64,000 nt of DNA, from NCBI GenBank assembly GCA_951799445.1, contig OX637296.1, positions 18,848,001-18,912,000 of the forward strand, in the 5' to 3' direction. A program made the translations under genes and the position numbers. Each line of letters opens with the position of its first letter. Position 1 is the stretch's first letter. Positions 22,884 through 34,158 of the stretch are shown here, in pieces. Under the pieces are notes generated by a model that saw nothing but the letters and a program-made list of their open reading frames with translations, had not been told where the DNA came from and searched no databases. The DNA is from Pseudisothecium myosuroides (taxonomy: Eukaryota > Streptophyta > Bryopsida > Hypnales > Lembophyllaceae).

Positions 22884-25250
22884 CTCCCTCTATTTCCCAA
22901 AAAAACTTGGGTTTTATGGAAGGTGTTGTATTAAGGCAACTTTTGGGAATTAGTGAACTTTAACAAGCTTATGACAAAATGAACATACTAATGTGAACTA
23001 GTATATGCTTTCCGGAGAGTGAATGCACTTTTCAATGGGAAAATATGGTTATCCAGGGAGCATACAACTTTTTTTGGATTCTTTGCCAGCGAAAGCCTTT
23101 AGTGTCACGAAAACTTTTGTGTGTGTCTATTGCGATAAACATTTATGTTCCATTCCATTATGGCTCAAGGAGTGCCTTCCAATGAGAATTTCCATTGTTT
23201 TTACGTTGCACATGAACTTCAACCCGTCTTGCCGAATGACACTTGCATTCCTGAGCACGGTGCTATGAGGTTTTGCTGACTATCCAAAAAAGCATTGGGC
23301 TTCTAGCTATGGTGCATGTTTGTTTATTTATAAAAAATAAAAAATAATCAAGAATCAAGAACCAAGCATCAAAATCAAGTATAAAAAATCAAATGGATAA
23401 ATTTATAGAAATATTAACTTCCCAAATAACACATACAAAATGCTTTCCTTAAATCCTTTAAATCCTAATCCTTTAAATAAAAATAGGTAAAACTTAAAAT
23501 CAAATGTAAAAGTTTAAACAAAAATAAACGTCACTTGACCTTTGAGTAACTAAATATCCATTATAGAGTGAACATGAAAATAAATAGATGACTATTTTTA
23601 ACTAGTAGGCGGCCCACATCACGACATCGGTGTTCACGGTGGTCCTTTGTAGTCCATTCCAATAAATATTGCCATCAACAGACGGAAGAAGCTCAACCCC
23701 ACATTCCAGTAGCGCCAAGCAATGATTGAGTTTCTTCTAGCAAGGCAAAAGAACCGAGACAAGCCCAAGCTGCTCAAATATGGTGCCTTGAAGGCAACTG
23801 CTGAAAAGTTTGGAATAGCACCAAGAGCGAACATTGTCATTTGGAGACAAGCGGTGCAGTCTTGGGCCGAGGGCAACATTGTTGCAAACGCGTCCTCTTA
23901 CAAGCATGGCCATGTTGGTTGGAAGAAGCTTAGTTTGGACAAGGATGATGTGAAGGCGATTCCTTTCAACTGCTGGCAAAAATATGTGGTCACTAGCGTT
24001 CCACCTTGGAGTTTCTGCTGCAATTATCTACTGCCATAATAGAGAGGGTGAACTAAAGCCACATACAAATGCAATCAAGCCGTACCTCACTAATGCAAAC
24101 AAGATCAACTGCTTGAAATTTTGCCTGAGCATGTTAGCCTCAAACTCGCCAGGAAAATTCAAGGACATGATGGACCGTCTTCACATAGACAAGAAGTGGT
24201 TCTACATCATGAAGACAAAAAGCAAGTACTACTTGGCGCCACCGCGCGAGGCGAGGAGCCGCCGCATCGCACTTGTAAAAGCAAGCGATTCATTACGAAA
24301 GTGATATTCATGGCTGTGGTTGGGAGGTTACGATTTGACTCATAATGATCTTGTCAATTCCATAGCAAGATTGGATAGCTTTCCTTTTGTCTACAAAGAG
24401 CCTACCAAGCGTAGTAGTAAGAATCGTCCTACTGGGACATTGGAAACAAAGTCCATCCATTCAGTCTCGAAGGACAAGATGTGTAAGATGTTCATTGAGA
24501 ACATCTTGCCTACAATCAAGGCAAAGTGGCCACGTAACTGGCCTGGCAAAAATGGCAATACAATCATCATTCAGCAAGACAATGCCAAGCTGCACGTTAC
24601 TAGCAACAACCCCACTATAATGGATCACTTGGTGAAGGGCGGGATCAATACACAATTAGTATGTCAACCACCAAACAACCTTGACATGAATGTCCTTGAT
24701 CTAGGATTTTTCAGGGCAATTCAAGCCCTCCAACATCAGCTTGAACAAAACAAGATTGATGACCTCATTATCACAATGAAGAAAGCCTTTTGGTCCATGG
24801 AAAGTCAGAAGTTGAACTCGGTATTCCTATCGCGATAGCGGTGTATGGTTGAAACGATGTGCATAGGCAGTTGCAACTGCTACAAGTTGCCACACATGGG
24901 CAAGGCACCACTTCAACAGAGAGGGCAACTCCTTGCGGTACTTGATTGGCCGTTCAATCTCATTAAACATTTTTGAGCAATGGATTATTGACTCCATTCT
25001 TGGTATGTATGGTGCACTTACATCAGAGGTTTTATTTTGTTAGACCACACTTTTGCAAAAACTTGTACATGTCTGTGTACCTTAGTGAAAACATGCAGTC
25101 ACCGTGTCTATCTTGTGATTCTTGTCCCCGCCATGCTAAGCGGCTTGTATTTAATCCTTTCTAATGAAATGTCATTTCGTTTGTGTCAAAAGAAAAAAAA
25201 GAAAACAAGTATTCACAATTCAACTATTTGTGATAGCAATCAAAAGTCAT
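22884..25250 (+). mobile_element. Decayed mariner-like element (left end certain, right end not found)
   Basis: TA at 22882-22883 is followed by CTCCCTCTATTTCCC, a Stowaway/mariner-type terminus. The region separates two blocks that are contiguous in the first copy (846 to 1246 there, 22846 to 25770 here). It encloses the transposase remnant at 23690-24920. No matching right terminus was found before 25770, so the 3' end is truncated or mutated. Confidence 0.6.
23690..24920 (+). pseudogene. Plant mariner-like (Tc1/mariner, DD39D) transposase pseudogene
   Basis: Reading across frames gives an N-terminal helix-turn-helix region (ATAEKFGIAPRANIVIWRQA), then LSLDKDDVKAIPF, then NAIKPYLTNANKINCLKFCL. 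The catalytic block follows: HIDKKWFY (first Asp), IIIQQDNAKLHV (second Asp) and QPPNNLDMNVLDLGFF (third Asp), the plant MLE pattern. Frames switch near 23990, 24260 and 24320. A stop follows near 24838, after which IGSCNCYKLPHMGK resembles the family C-terminus. It cannot encode active transposase, but it could be a relative of the source for the CTCCCTC-ended MITEs. Confidence 0.82.
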
Positions 25251-26035
25251 GCACTAGGACGGAAGGATCAAGCATTGGTAGTGTTGCTTCAACTCTTTGC
25301 ACCTACAATCCTTCAAAGCAAGCACTCCATCACTCACCAGTAAATCATCAACAACTTCCCTTGTTTCACACATGAAGTCTACATTCCAAACAAGCCAGGT
25401 CTCCAAATCGTGTGATTCAGTGCCAGAGTTAGCTGTGCTTAATACATGTTTGACTACACAACCAAACCACCACTTCCGTCATTTATCGCCGAAAGTTGAT
25501 GAGAGATCGAGATATGAAATTGCTAGCAATTCAAGCTCAAAAGGTAGTAAGAACCATAGTGCAATAATCTTACTTGCACCATCATGCGCCTTGGCATGCC
25601 CACGAAGCACCCCATTATCAAGAGATTCAAATTGGCCTCCTTTGCAATAAGAAAATTGAAGCGGACTTTCCAAGGTCCATGCTTGAGGACTCCAACAGAT
25701 ACATGTTCAACCATATCCACTCTATAAATATAAAACAAAAAGAAAAGCATGAATTCCTCTCTTACTCAAAATATAACATAACCATTCAAGATGCCATAAT
25801 ACAATATACTATCCAACATAATAACAACCACAAATTTCCTACCATTCGCCATCAACAAAGTTGATAAGTTGGAGCGCAAACAAATCTATAACAAAGGAAG
25901 TGGTGAAAAGATCATACAATCAAAAAATAAACTGCTCAAGATAAAAATTGAATATCTCAAAACTAATAAACTCAAGATTTCAAAGTTTGACAAATTTGCA
26001 AGAATCTAATCACTATCAATGTCACTATCTTTATC
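25251..26035. other. 3' flank of TNL2
   Basis: Positions 25770-26035 match 1246-1502, next to the TNL1 stop. Positions 25251-25770 have no counterpart in the first copy, and the short frames there show no motif. Confidence 0.5.
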
Positions 26036-27772
26036 TCAATCAATGTCAATATCAATATCTATATCTATTGTAGGACACAACACTCTAAGGTTCTGGATCT
26101 CATTCTCACTGAATGTAACTCTACAATCTCGCATTGAAACAGATTCAAGATGCTTGCAACCACTCAAATCTGGGATGGTTGTCAAACTCTTGCAATGTTT
26201 GACAATAAATGATTTCAAATTGGTCAATGGCACTCTACTTGTCAATCTCGCCAAGTTTCGACAGGCAAATATCCTAAGCTCTTGCAATTTGGGAAAGTTA
26301 CTCAAATCTAGTAACTCAGTGATTGACAAATAGGAAAGAGATAAATGTTGGAAGTTGGGAAATGTTTCACCACTATGCAAATCAACCCCAATTGCTTCAA
26401 AAGACATTGCCCTCTCTCTACTCAAGCCTTCCCACACTTGAAGATTCTCACAACAATCAATCTCAAGAGACTCCAATCCTGTGGCCTTGAGCATATTAGG
26501 AAATCTCTCCAAAAGATCGCACCCCCATATAGAAATTGAGCGCAATCCAATCAAGTCCATTAAACATGCCACATCCTTGAATTCACAAAAATTCAATGTA
26601 ATACTCCTTAATCCTGTTAACTTCAAGAGGCCACCCAAGTAATCCACACCTCTACAATCCTCAATACCAAGAAACTCCAGATTCACCAAGCTATCAACAC
26701 CCGATGATCTTTGAGGGCTCCATCCATATATAGTGATAGATCGAAGTTTGGTCAAATTGTGTAGATCATTCGATTCTCCCATCTCATTGATGGAGATCCA
26801 ACAAGCTTGCAAACTAATCAACTCACTCAATTCAGTCACTATCTTGCACTCATGTAAAAGTAGACCTTGCAAGTTTGTGAGTTTGCTCAAGTCAGGGACC
26901 TCAACAAGATTAGGGCATTTACTTACGTGAAGCTCCAACAGAGCAGGCAAATCACCTACGCCCAACAACACTTGGATTGAGGTACATTCGGATGAGGTCA
27001 AATGCTTGAGATTTTTTAACATTTGCAAATTGGGCAATGCTTCCAAATTTGGACAATGATATATTTGAAGCCCTTCCAAATTGACCAAGTCACCTATCCC
27101 ATTGCACCTATGTAAAGAGATACATAGCCCCACAACAAGCCATCGTAAGTTCAACATTGTGGAGTTGCAAGATATGGAAACACCTTCACTCAATCCATAA
27201 AGCTTAACACGTTGTAGCAAACTTAAGTTGCTCAAATTTGGGAACTCAATCTGCACGGGAGGAAGAAACATTGATAACTTCAAGACTTGAAGGTTGATTA
27301 AACCTCCAATTTCTTCAATAAAGGCAATATTGCTTGGCATTTCAGCAAGCCACTCCAACACACACAATTGCCTAAGCAATCCAAGTCCACGTACTTCGCA
27401 CTCATAATCCATCTGGATTTTTAGACTCTTGAGATTATACACACCATTCAAGTCCAATACTTGGCCCTCCAAAACCACATTTCGCAAGTACAATGCTACA
27501 AGGTTTGAGCAATAACTAAGAAAGCGCATATCCAAAACCCTTCCATTTCTTGGAAGCAATGATATCCTTTGCGCCATCTCAAAAACACCGTTGTAGACAA
27601 CAGATTCTCCAATATTGGAACCACTCATCCCTTCATAAATCCAAAGACGAGATTTCAACTCTCCAACTTTAGTCTCCATGACACAAAACTCATGCCAAAG
27701 ATCATGAATGCCAATCCTTGAAGAACCTTCTTCCCAAGTCTCAATGAGTGATTTTTGCTTCAAAAGATTTAA
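26036..27772 (-). CDS. TNL2 exon 5: end of NB-ARC and LRR domain
   Basis: The exon is 1737 nt, open throughout. The acceptor is ACTGCAG/TTA, in phase 0. It opens with LLKQKSLIETWEEG and RIGIHDLWHEF; the IHD stands where the MHD nucleotide-sensing motif normally lies. Roughly 14-16 leucine-rich repeats follow, many of the LxxLxxLxIxxCxxLxxLP type. The C-terminus is an unusual alternating Ile-Asp tail encoded by an imperfect hexanucleotide repeat; TNL1 lacks it and ends in INIF. Confidence 0.88.
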   Translation of the reverse strand, partial: LNLLKQKSLIETWEEGSSRIGIHDLWHEFCVMETKVGELKSRLWIYEGMSGSNIGESVVYNGVFEMAQRISLLPRNGRVLDMRFLSYCSNLVALYLRNVVLEGQVLDLNGVYNLKSLKIQMDYECEVRGLGLLRQLCVLEWLAEMPSNIAFIEEIGGLINLQVLKLSMFLPPVQIEFPNLSNLSLLQRVKLYGLSEGVSISCNSTMLNLRWLVVGLCISLHRCNGIGDLVNLEGLQIYHCPNLEALPNLQMLKNLKHLTSSECTSIQVLLGVGDLPALLELHVSKCPNLVEVPDLSKLTNLQGLLLHECKIVTELSELISLQACWISINEMGESNDLHNLTKLRSITIYGWSPQRSSGVDSLVNLEFLGIEDCRGVDYLGGLLKLTGLRSITLNFCEFKDVACLMDLIGLRSISIWGCDLLERFPNMLKATGLESLEIDCCENLQVWEGLSRERAMSFEAIGVDLHSGETFPNFQHLSLSYLSITELLDLSNFPKLQELRIFACRNLARLTSRVPLTNLKSFIVKHCKSLTTIPDLSGCKHLESVSMRDCRVTFSENEIQNLRVLCPTIDIDIDIDID

Positions 27773-30700
27773 CTGCAGTCATAAAGAGTAAGATCAGTTC
27801 ACATTAGATTAAACGATCACTCAACCAACAAGATATAATGAATCTCAATAAAAAAATCAATGAACTTCAAAAAGCCTAAACAAAAGCCTTCACAAAAACA
27901 AAGTAATAGTATTATGCCAATACCAACACAACAACCTCAAACCAAGCCCAAACTCCATACCCGAGTTCGGAGGTCTTTCCCATGTATCATGCTCAACCAC
28001 TCGTAGGGGAATTGCTGAGCTCTATAATAATAATGAAATGCAAATAGTGCACAATCCATAAAGAGGAGCTTGTCTTCATCTTGCAATATGTCAAAACTCC
28101 TTCTCAAGATGGAAAAGAAGGGATGCTTATCAGGTCTCTCTCGATATTGGTTGAACACATCAATCTCTTGCAACTTCTCAAGCCATTGACTTGAATCACT
28201 TCCAAGTTGTCCACCCAATACTCGCAATGCCAAAGGAAGATAATGAGAATTTGTACCATCTCCCTTGCTAAAATAGCATCGGTCAACACATTGTTGAATG
28301 AGATGCTTATTGGTAGACTTATTGGTGTCACATGCAACCTCTTGTACAAACAATGATATGGCATCATCCACCGGTAACTCTGGCATCTCCATACATTCAC
28401 TCTCGTCAAGGTCCAAATTTTGCAATTCTCCAAGTGAACGAGCTGTCACTATCACGATGCTGCTCTTTGCAAATCCAGCTCTCAAAATCAACTTGGCTCG
28501 CTGAACTATTTCATGGGACTCAAACACATTATCCATGGCCAAAAAAATCTTTTGATTCTTGATGTTCTTCATTCTATGCTTGCACTGCATTCATTAAAAA
28601 TGAATCCAAAGTTAATACCAACTAACCATTTAAAAAACATTCAACATCATAAAATACAATCAAGCTTAGTACAACTATCTCAATCTAAGTGAACATGTGT
28701 CTAGTTCTCATAAGACATTACATGAAGATAAGAATCAACTTCAAACAAATGAATTTCTTCATAAATTCTAACATTTACAAGAATGACATCAAACCTCGTT
28801 CTTGTTGAGTCTGTCTATTTGCTCATGCTTGGTGTCGGTGAGTCTCTTCAATATTTCTTGTAGCATGCGCAATTCATCCACATCTCCAAACTCAACATGA
28901 CAAACTCGACCATTGAACTCTTCAAAATAGTGATTGCATAAAGTCATACAAGCTGTGCTTTTTCCAATCCCTCCCACTCCATACAATCCCAAGACCCGAA
29001 CTTTATACCGTTTCGATAACTCCATGCCTCCAATCCTCTCATCAAGAGTCTATCAAAAACAATGGTTGATCTCAACAAATGAGAAATACAATGAACGCTC
29101 CAACAAAGTCAACTACAAATGCTCACAAAACAAAGATTCAAATTGCAAATTATTTGTAATGTCATGCATAAAGGTCTAGGATCAATTGCTATCAACATGT
29201 CACATGATGTCTACAATGAACACAAGAGTTGTGAACTACTCAATGTGAACTTCTACAAAATTAAATAATACTAAAAACTTAAAATTCACTTTGGCAATGA
29301 AAGATTTCACTACAATTCATTGTGGCCAACTCTAGAGATGACAAGGAGAAGTTAATTAACTAAGATAAAAGCAAATACAAACATTGAGAAGTCAAACAGC
29401 ATGAAGATTAGCATATTAAGCACTCTAGAGGGTGCATATAATTACTCCAATACCCATGAAACAACAAATACCAAAGACACGAAATCTACAAGCATGTGTT
29501 TCAAAAAAAAAAAATCTACAAGCATGCAAGTAAGGTCACACTCAATCAAAGCATGTCCATATCCTTTCAAAATCAATCCTCCACATCGCACATCTCTTGG
29601 CCATGTGAAAATGGTCACAATATGACATCCGCCCTTCCTTGAAATATCGTAAGAACATGTAAAAGCTTACATCCAACCATCAAAGTACATACCTTGCACA
29701 TGCGTGATCTGCCTTGGACATGAGAATCATCACGCCTTGTTTTTGGTGAAACTTCCTTACAAATGGCATCCACAATATCTTCTCGACACTTCACTTCATC
29801 CGAACCACAAAGAGAAACATTGTTGATGTATCCAAACACTTTGAAAACAGCCTTCCAATCATCAAGAATTATCCTTCCATCTTCCTTGGCCCACCTCTGC
29901 CACAATGACAACCACCGATCATGGTCCTTTCTCTCACGACATTGGTCGCGGGTTAAGCCCAAGAACACAGGCATAATAATTAAATCGGGATCATGAATCT
30001 TCCTCTTCACCAAAGTAGAGGAACTCCAACATCGGCCACCTAGTCCTGGAAAAGAACTCCTCGGACAAAACCACCACTGCAACCTGGCATTGCCCAATCG
30101 CTTTGAAGATCACATTTGGAAAATCACATCCAATGGGTAAACTTGTCCGATCCTTATCAAAAAAAGGGTATCTATCGTATCTTTCAATATCCTTGCACAA
30201 TTGCTCCACAAAGCTCTTTTGCGCGCCACTGTGGCTGAGGAAGATCTTATGCTTGGGCTCAGGTCGACTTTCATGACACGGAAGGCAAAGACCAAGGCCA
30301 TCCGTGCTCTGCAAGTCGTCCCTGCAGCTCGTTTGGCCACCCGTACCAGAAGGAATGATTGGGAGTTGACATTCAGGATGGTTCTCACCCCTACACACCA
30401 AAAGGCAAACACCAAATCCAAGATGAAGTTTGTCATTTGCCAAAATCCTGCCAAGCTCTGCTTCCTTACACATGCAGTGCAGTCAAATATCACATTCCAG
30501 GGAAAACTCATTATGCAAATTGGCTGATGCAGTAGAAATGCAAACGAAGAGCAACCGGTAGAGATAAGACAACTCATTACTTCAAATGCCCTTTCCAATA
30601 TATTCCTCTGATATGCGCGGATTCAAACCATACAGATGAATGCACAATGATGTAGCAATCGAACCTCTTCACAATGTTGCAACCAGGAACCGTAGCCATA

Positions 30701-31171
30701 GTGCCGCTGTGACTGAGCACGACCTTGGGCTCGGAATCTAGCGGATTTTCATACAACAAAAGACAAAGACCAAGACCATCCAAGCCTTTTAATTCGTCCC
30801 TAAAGCTTGTTAGTGCACCCCATCATCACGAATCACCGGATGCTTACTTTCAAGAAGTTTCTCATCCCTACACAGGAACAACAAATCAGCAATGCAGATT
30901 GTTAGTTGCCAAGAGTACGCAAAGGTATACAGCTTTCCACAAGCACTTTCAGCTTCGAGTACGAACTCGTCATTCCAATTGGTCAGTTCAAAACAGATTC
31001 AAATTAACAGCAATGAATAAGAAAAACACGTGAACCAAGGCATCACTTCAAATGCCCTCTCTGAAGAGGTACATCCTTCTCATGTGCATGGATCAAAAAC
31101 AGGCATATGGCGACACAATGAGATAGCAATCCAACCTCTTCACAATGCTGCTACCGGGGGAGTGTACCCAT
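26036..31171 (-). CDS. TNL2: nearly intact TIR-NBS-LRR receptor gene with a 1-bp frameshift in the TIR exon
   Basis: This is a TNL-class intracellular immune receptor. Five exons are supported by consensus splice sites and matching phases: 31155-31171, 29693-30390, 28795-29049, 27961-28584 and 26036-27772. Without the extra base, the coding length would be 3330 nt (about 1109 residues). Domains: TIR about 53-190; NB-ARC with P-loop GVGGIGKST (about 262-270), kinase-2 KIFLAMDNV (about 335-343), SSIVIVTARS and LPLAL (about 439-443); an IHD motif (about 553-555); then LRRs to the end. Exon 2 is 698 nt, against 697 in TNL1. The extra base lies near 30018-30021 and truncates the product at about 138 residues, just after the WPMLE motif. 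Either the gene died recently, the base is a sequencing or assembly error, or a TIR-only product is made. Start chosen: ATG at 31171, in context GGCACCATGG. Confidence 0.82.
27961..28584 (-). CDS. TNL2 exon 4: NB-ARC from kinase-2 through GLPL
   Basis: The exon is 624 nt in phase 0 at both ends: acceptor GAATGCAG/TGC, donor CGG/GTATGG. It carries KIFLAMDNV (kinase-2, where most NLRs have LVLDDV), SSIVIVTARS (RNBS-B), SHYLPLALRVLGG (GLPL) and LLFMDCALFAF. A Trp codon near the 3' end is intact here; TNL1 has TAG at the same place. Confidence 0.88.
28795..29049 (-). CDS. TNL2 exon 3: NB-ARC P-loop
   Basis: The exon is 255 nt (85 codons), in phase 0 at both ends, starting TLDERIGG after a GATAG acceptor. 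It contains VRVLGLYGVGGIGKST, a canonical Walker A, then CMTLCNHYFEEF. The donor is GAG/GTTTGA. Its length is the reference that exposes the frameshift in TNL1. Confidence 0.88.
29693..30390 (-). CDS. TNL2 exon 2: TIR domain with 1-bp insertion
   Basis: The acceptor is GTGTGTAG/GGG and the donor AAG/GTATGT. The TIR runs from HKIFLSHSG through FFDKDRTSLPIG and VAVVVLSEEFFSRTRWPMLE. The frame is then lost and resumes one base later at STLVKRKIHDPDLIIMPVFL. Exon length is 698 nt, while TNL1 has 697, the in-phase length. The discrepancy is in the plus-strand tract tagagg (30016-30021), where TNL1 has cagac. Confidence 0.88.
30684..30867 (-). pseudogene. Duplicated partial TIR exon upstream of TNL2
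   Basis: This is the counterpart of 6123-6307: a SEPKVVLSHSG strand A is fused to a copy of the exon-1 end (GCACTATGGCTACGGTTCCTG), followed by a GTTGCA donor. An early TAA interrupts the TIR-like frame. The shared junction shows that the tandem duplication happened before the two TNL genes separated. Confidence 0.6.
31155..31171 (-). CDS. TNL2 first coding exon
   Basis: The exon is 17 nt: ATG, four further codons and two bases (CG) that combine with the first base of exon 2 to give CGG, placing exon 2 in its TIR frame. The context GGCACCATGG fits a strong plant start. An in-frame ATG deeper in the TIR leader is not needed by the phase data. Confidence 0.6.
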
Positions 31172-33050
31172 GGTGCCGCCACCTCGTTCCAGAGGATGCG
31201 TCACCATGGGCTAGAGGCAGAGTGTAAAACCATACTGTATTGCTCCCCAGTCCTAACAAATTGGTGTTGATGAAAAGACCTTGCACAACGACCTTCAACA
31301 ATGCCAAACAGAGAACTGCAATCAAGAAAGAGGAGAATAAATTAGCTCAGATAGAGAAAAGGAAAACTCTGAGATGGAAAAAATAAATCATCCACATAAG
31401 CTGATATGTAAAAAACCAGAGCTCAATGACTTAATGTCTGTTCGGGTTGAACTCCGGTAGCCTTTCCGATGCAAGCACGTGGCCAAAGACAATAAAGGGA
31501 CTGCTGAATTTGAAATGACCAAGACGACGGTTCAAGAACATGAATCTAGACTGCCGCATACATGAACTGTACAAACCTAGAATTGGTGTTCTACTGCACC
31601 CAGTACAAAGATGGAGACACTAACAGCTAGAAATATCATACGTAAAGGGAAGACACCATCAAACACAGGAAGGAGCAAGCTGCCCGGAGATGGCTCAACT
31701 CACATGATCCACTCTTGATGGAAACCTAACGTCGAGACCTTCGTCCACCAAGATTTCCCGAATTCCCGACTGTTTTGTACTCGAAAATAAAAACTGCGGT
31801 GATTTCGCTCCTAACATACACTTGAACAAACAAACCAAAGAATCAACAGTCGGATCAAACACAAAACCATTGCTCATCACACTCGCAGCACCACAACAGG
31901 GGAAACAAGCGAGAATACCTACTACTTCGGCTGATTAACAGAAAAGGTTCGCTGATTACCGTGAGCCTGAGAGGCAAATGACCAGTTCGCTGGTATCGCA
32001 TCACAGAAACGCTCCACAAAGCTTTGTCCCTCCGAAATCAAGATGATGCCTAAACCGCACTTGCTGTCCGTCGGTTTCCCTGCAAAGAAAGCTGGATCTC
32101 AAACGCGAGCTAACGGAGATGCAAGCAAGGACGGCAAAACGGAAGGAACACCACAGACAAACAGAGTCCCGACTGTAATGCAACTTCGCAGGTGCTAGAA
32201 ACCCCAGCTTACCGACAAACCGAGTCACCAACGCTACAGTGCGTGTTGATGAAACCCTAAGTAGTGTTGATCCACTGTTCATGAAGTGGCCCTAGTTTCA
32301 AGACCTCCATTTCCTCGATTCCCGAATGTTTGGCAGTTGAGAATTGATACTGCGAGGATTTAGCTCCCTGACATACACCTGAACAAACAAACCAGAGAAT
32401 CAGCAGTCGTAGCAAACACAAAAACCCTTGGAATCAGAATGGCAAGAATACAACAAGGGAATGCGAGAACACCTCCTACTTGGGTTGCTCAGGCAAAACC
32501 TGTCACTGAGTACCGTGAGCCAGTGAGAAAATGTCCACCTCGCTAGTATCACGACACAAAAAACACGACGCCAAGCTTCGTCTGATGTCCCAACACAGAC
32601 ACTGCCGGTTTCGATCCAGGACCGTCAAAGTTTCTCACCACAATTCACTTTGGCGAAACAAGGCGAAGAAAGTTGAATCTTAGACTCGAGCTCAAGCAAG
32701 CGCAAGCAAGGGCGGCAAAACGGAACACCACAGACAGACGATTTCCCCGACTGAAACGCAACTTCGGAAGTGGTCGAAACCCCAGCTTACCGGTACCGGG
32801 GGACCAAGTCAGCAACGCTACAGTGCAGTAACCCAACGGCACACGCAACTGCACGCAAGTCCAGAAAGGAAGGGAGTACCACGTGTCCACGTCCAGCACG
32901 TCCAGCAAGAAATTCAGGGATTTGGGGGGCGATTCACACTAAGGCAAACCAGCCCAGTTCCGCGATCCACCTATTCCGGCCCTCTGACTTTTGGCCCTAT
33001 CTCCACCATGGAACTCATCCAAATCCATATAGTTTTCTCACAAGATTAGA
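31172..33050 (-). promoter_or_regulatory. GC-richer 5' region of TNL2
   Basis: This region is closely similar to 6619-8400 upstream of TNL1 and clearly richer in G+C than its surroundings. No protein family was recognised. It probably carries the promoter and 5' leader. Confidence 0.5.
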
Positions 33051-33060
33051 GACTCAATTA

Positions 33061-33441
33061 TTAGGGGTAGTCACACCTCCTCCGACCCCTAAACAATTCT
33101 CGGAGATTGGACGCATGGCGTTTTGTGTGTGGTTTTCCGTGGCTTGCGGAGCTCTCAACCTCCGAGGTTTTGGAAGTGCCATTCTTCTACTTCGAAGGTA
33201 AAGAAACGTTCTCGAAGAAAAATTTCTCGAGGAATTTTTCAGTTTCATTGGCTATGCTTGACTTGCAAAACTCCCATTCAACTTTGTAGGTTACCCATTC
33301 TCTAAGAATTGCTCCAAATAGCAAATAGGGGGGTCACACCTTCTTCACACAAAACGGCTCGCCATTGGCTCCTCTTTTCTCTCACCGATTTCTCCGATTT
33401 CGTAGAATTCTGCTTCTCAGAGAAGGTGTGACTACCCCTAA
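33061..33441. mobile_element. TIR element with TTAGGGGTAGTCACACCT ends
   Basis: The inverted ends are TTAGGGGTAGTCACACCT and AGGTGTGACTACCCCTAA. It interrupts the duplicated 5' flank and is absent from copy 1 (near 8400). The interior encodes nothing recognisable. Confidence 0.6.
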
Positions 33442-34158
33442 TGCCAACAAGATTAAGGTATTAATCTTTGATTGGAGGATACCTAGTTGCTAATAGATAT
33501 GTGGAATGGTGTTTATATGGTGTTTAGAAGACGTTGATGACTCCAAAAGTGAACAGTTTTGTAATTTCAGGGCAGACCACTTCAGAAATTTATAGAAATT
33601 ACAATTTTAATCAGAAAATTATAATTCCATTTGAGTTTCATTTGTGAAACAAGCGCACACCTCTGAAAAATATGTGCCCTTTTTGGAATTGGCCCTAAGG
33701 TATCCAGATTGCAAATCAGGGTGGTAATAGGCTTGTCTACCTTACATCCAAGTCCCAATTTTCTTCGAACGTATTGTGAAACTTAAAGTTGTGAGGTTGG
33801 AGGTTACAAAGTGTTCATTTTCTAGTTGATTCGCAATTTTAGGGAGTTTGACTTCTTGAAATATTTCTCAGTAAGATTTCCTTGAAAGATAAATGGAAGT
33901 GGCATCTAATCCAAGTTGTTTCATATTTTTTGGACCTTCATAGAATTAGTCATGAATGATGGAGTTAGAACTACATAGGATATCAAAAGTGCCCACCCCC
34001 TAATATGTTCATTATTGTCGTTACATCAATGAATGCATTTGGTGCATTCAAGAAAACAATATATAACTTTGTGATAGAGAACGCTTTTAAATCCTAGTCA
34101 CTTTGTGGACTTTCTACCTTATAGTATTATTGCTTCAAAGCATCTACACCTTTACATT
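33442..34158. other. Distal 5' flank of TNL2, duplicate of about 8715-9120
   Basis: The matched block is 33744-34158. The part before it contains the right end of a GGTAG-type MITE (CTTGTCTACCTT, ending 33743). There is no gene. Confidence 0.5.
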
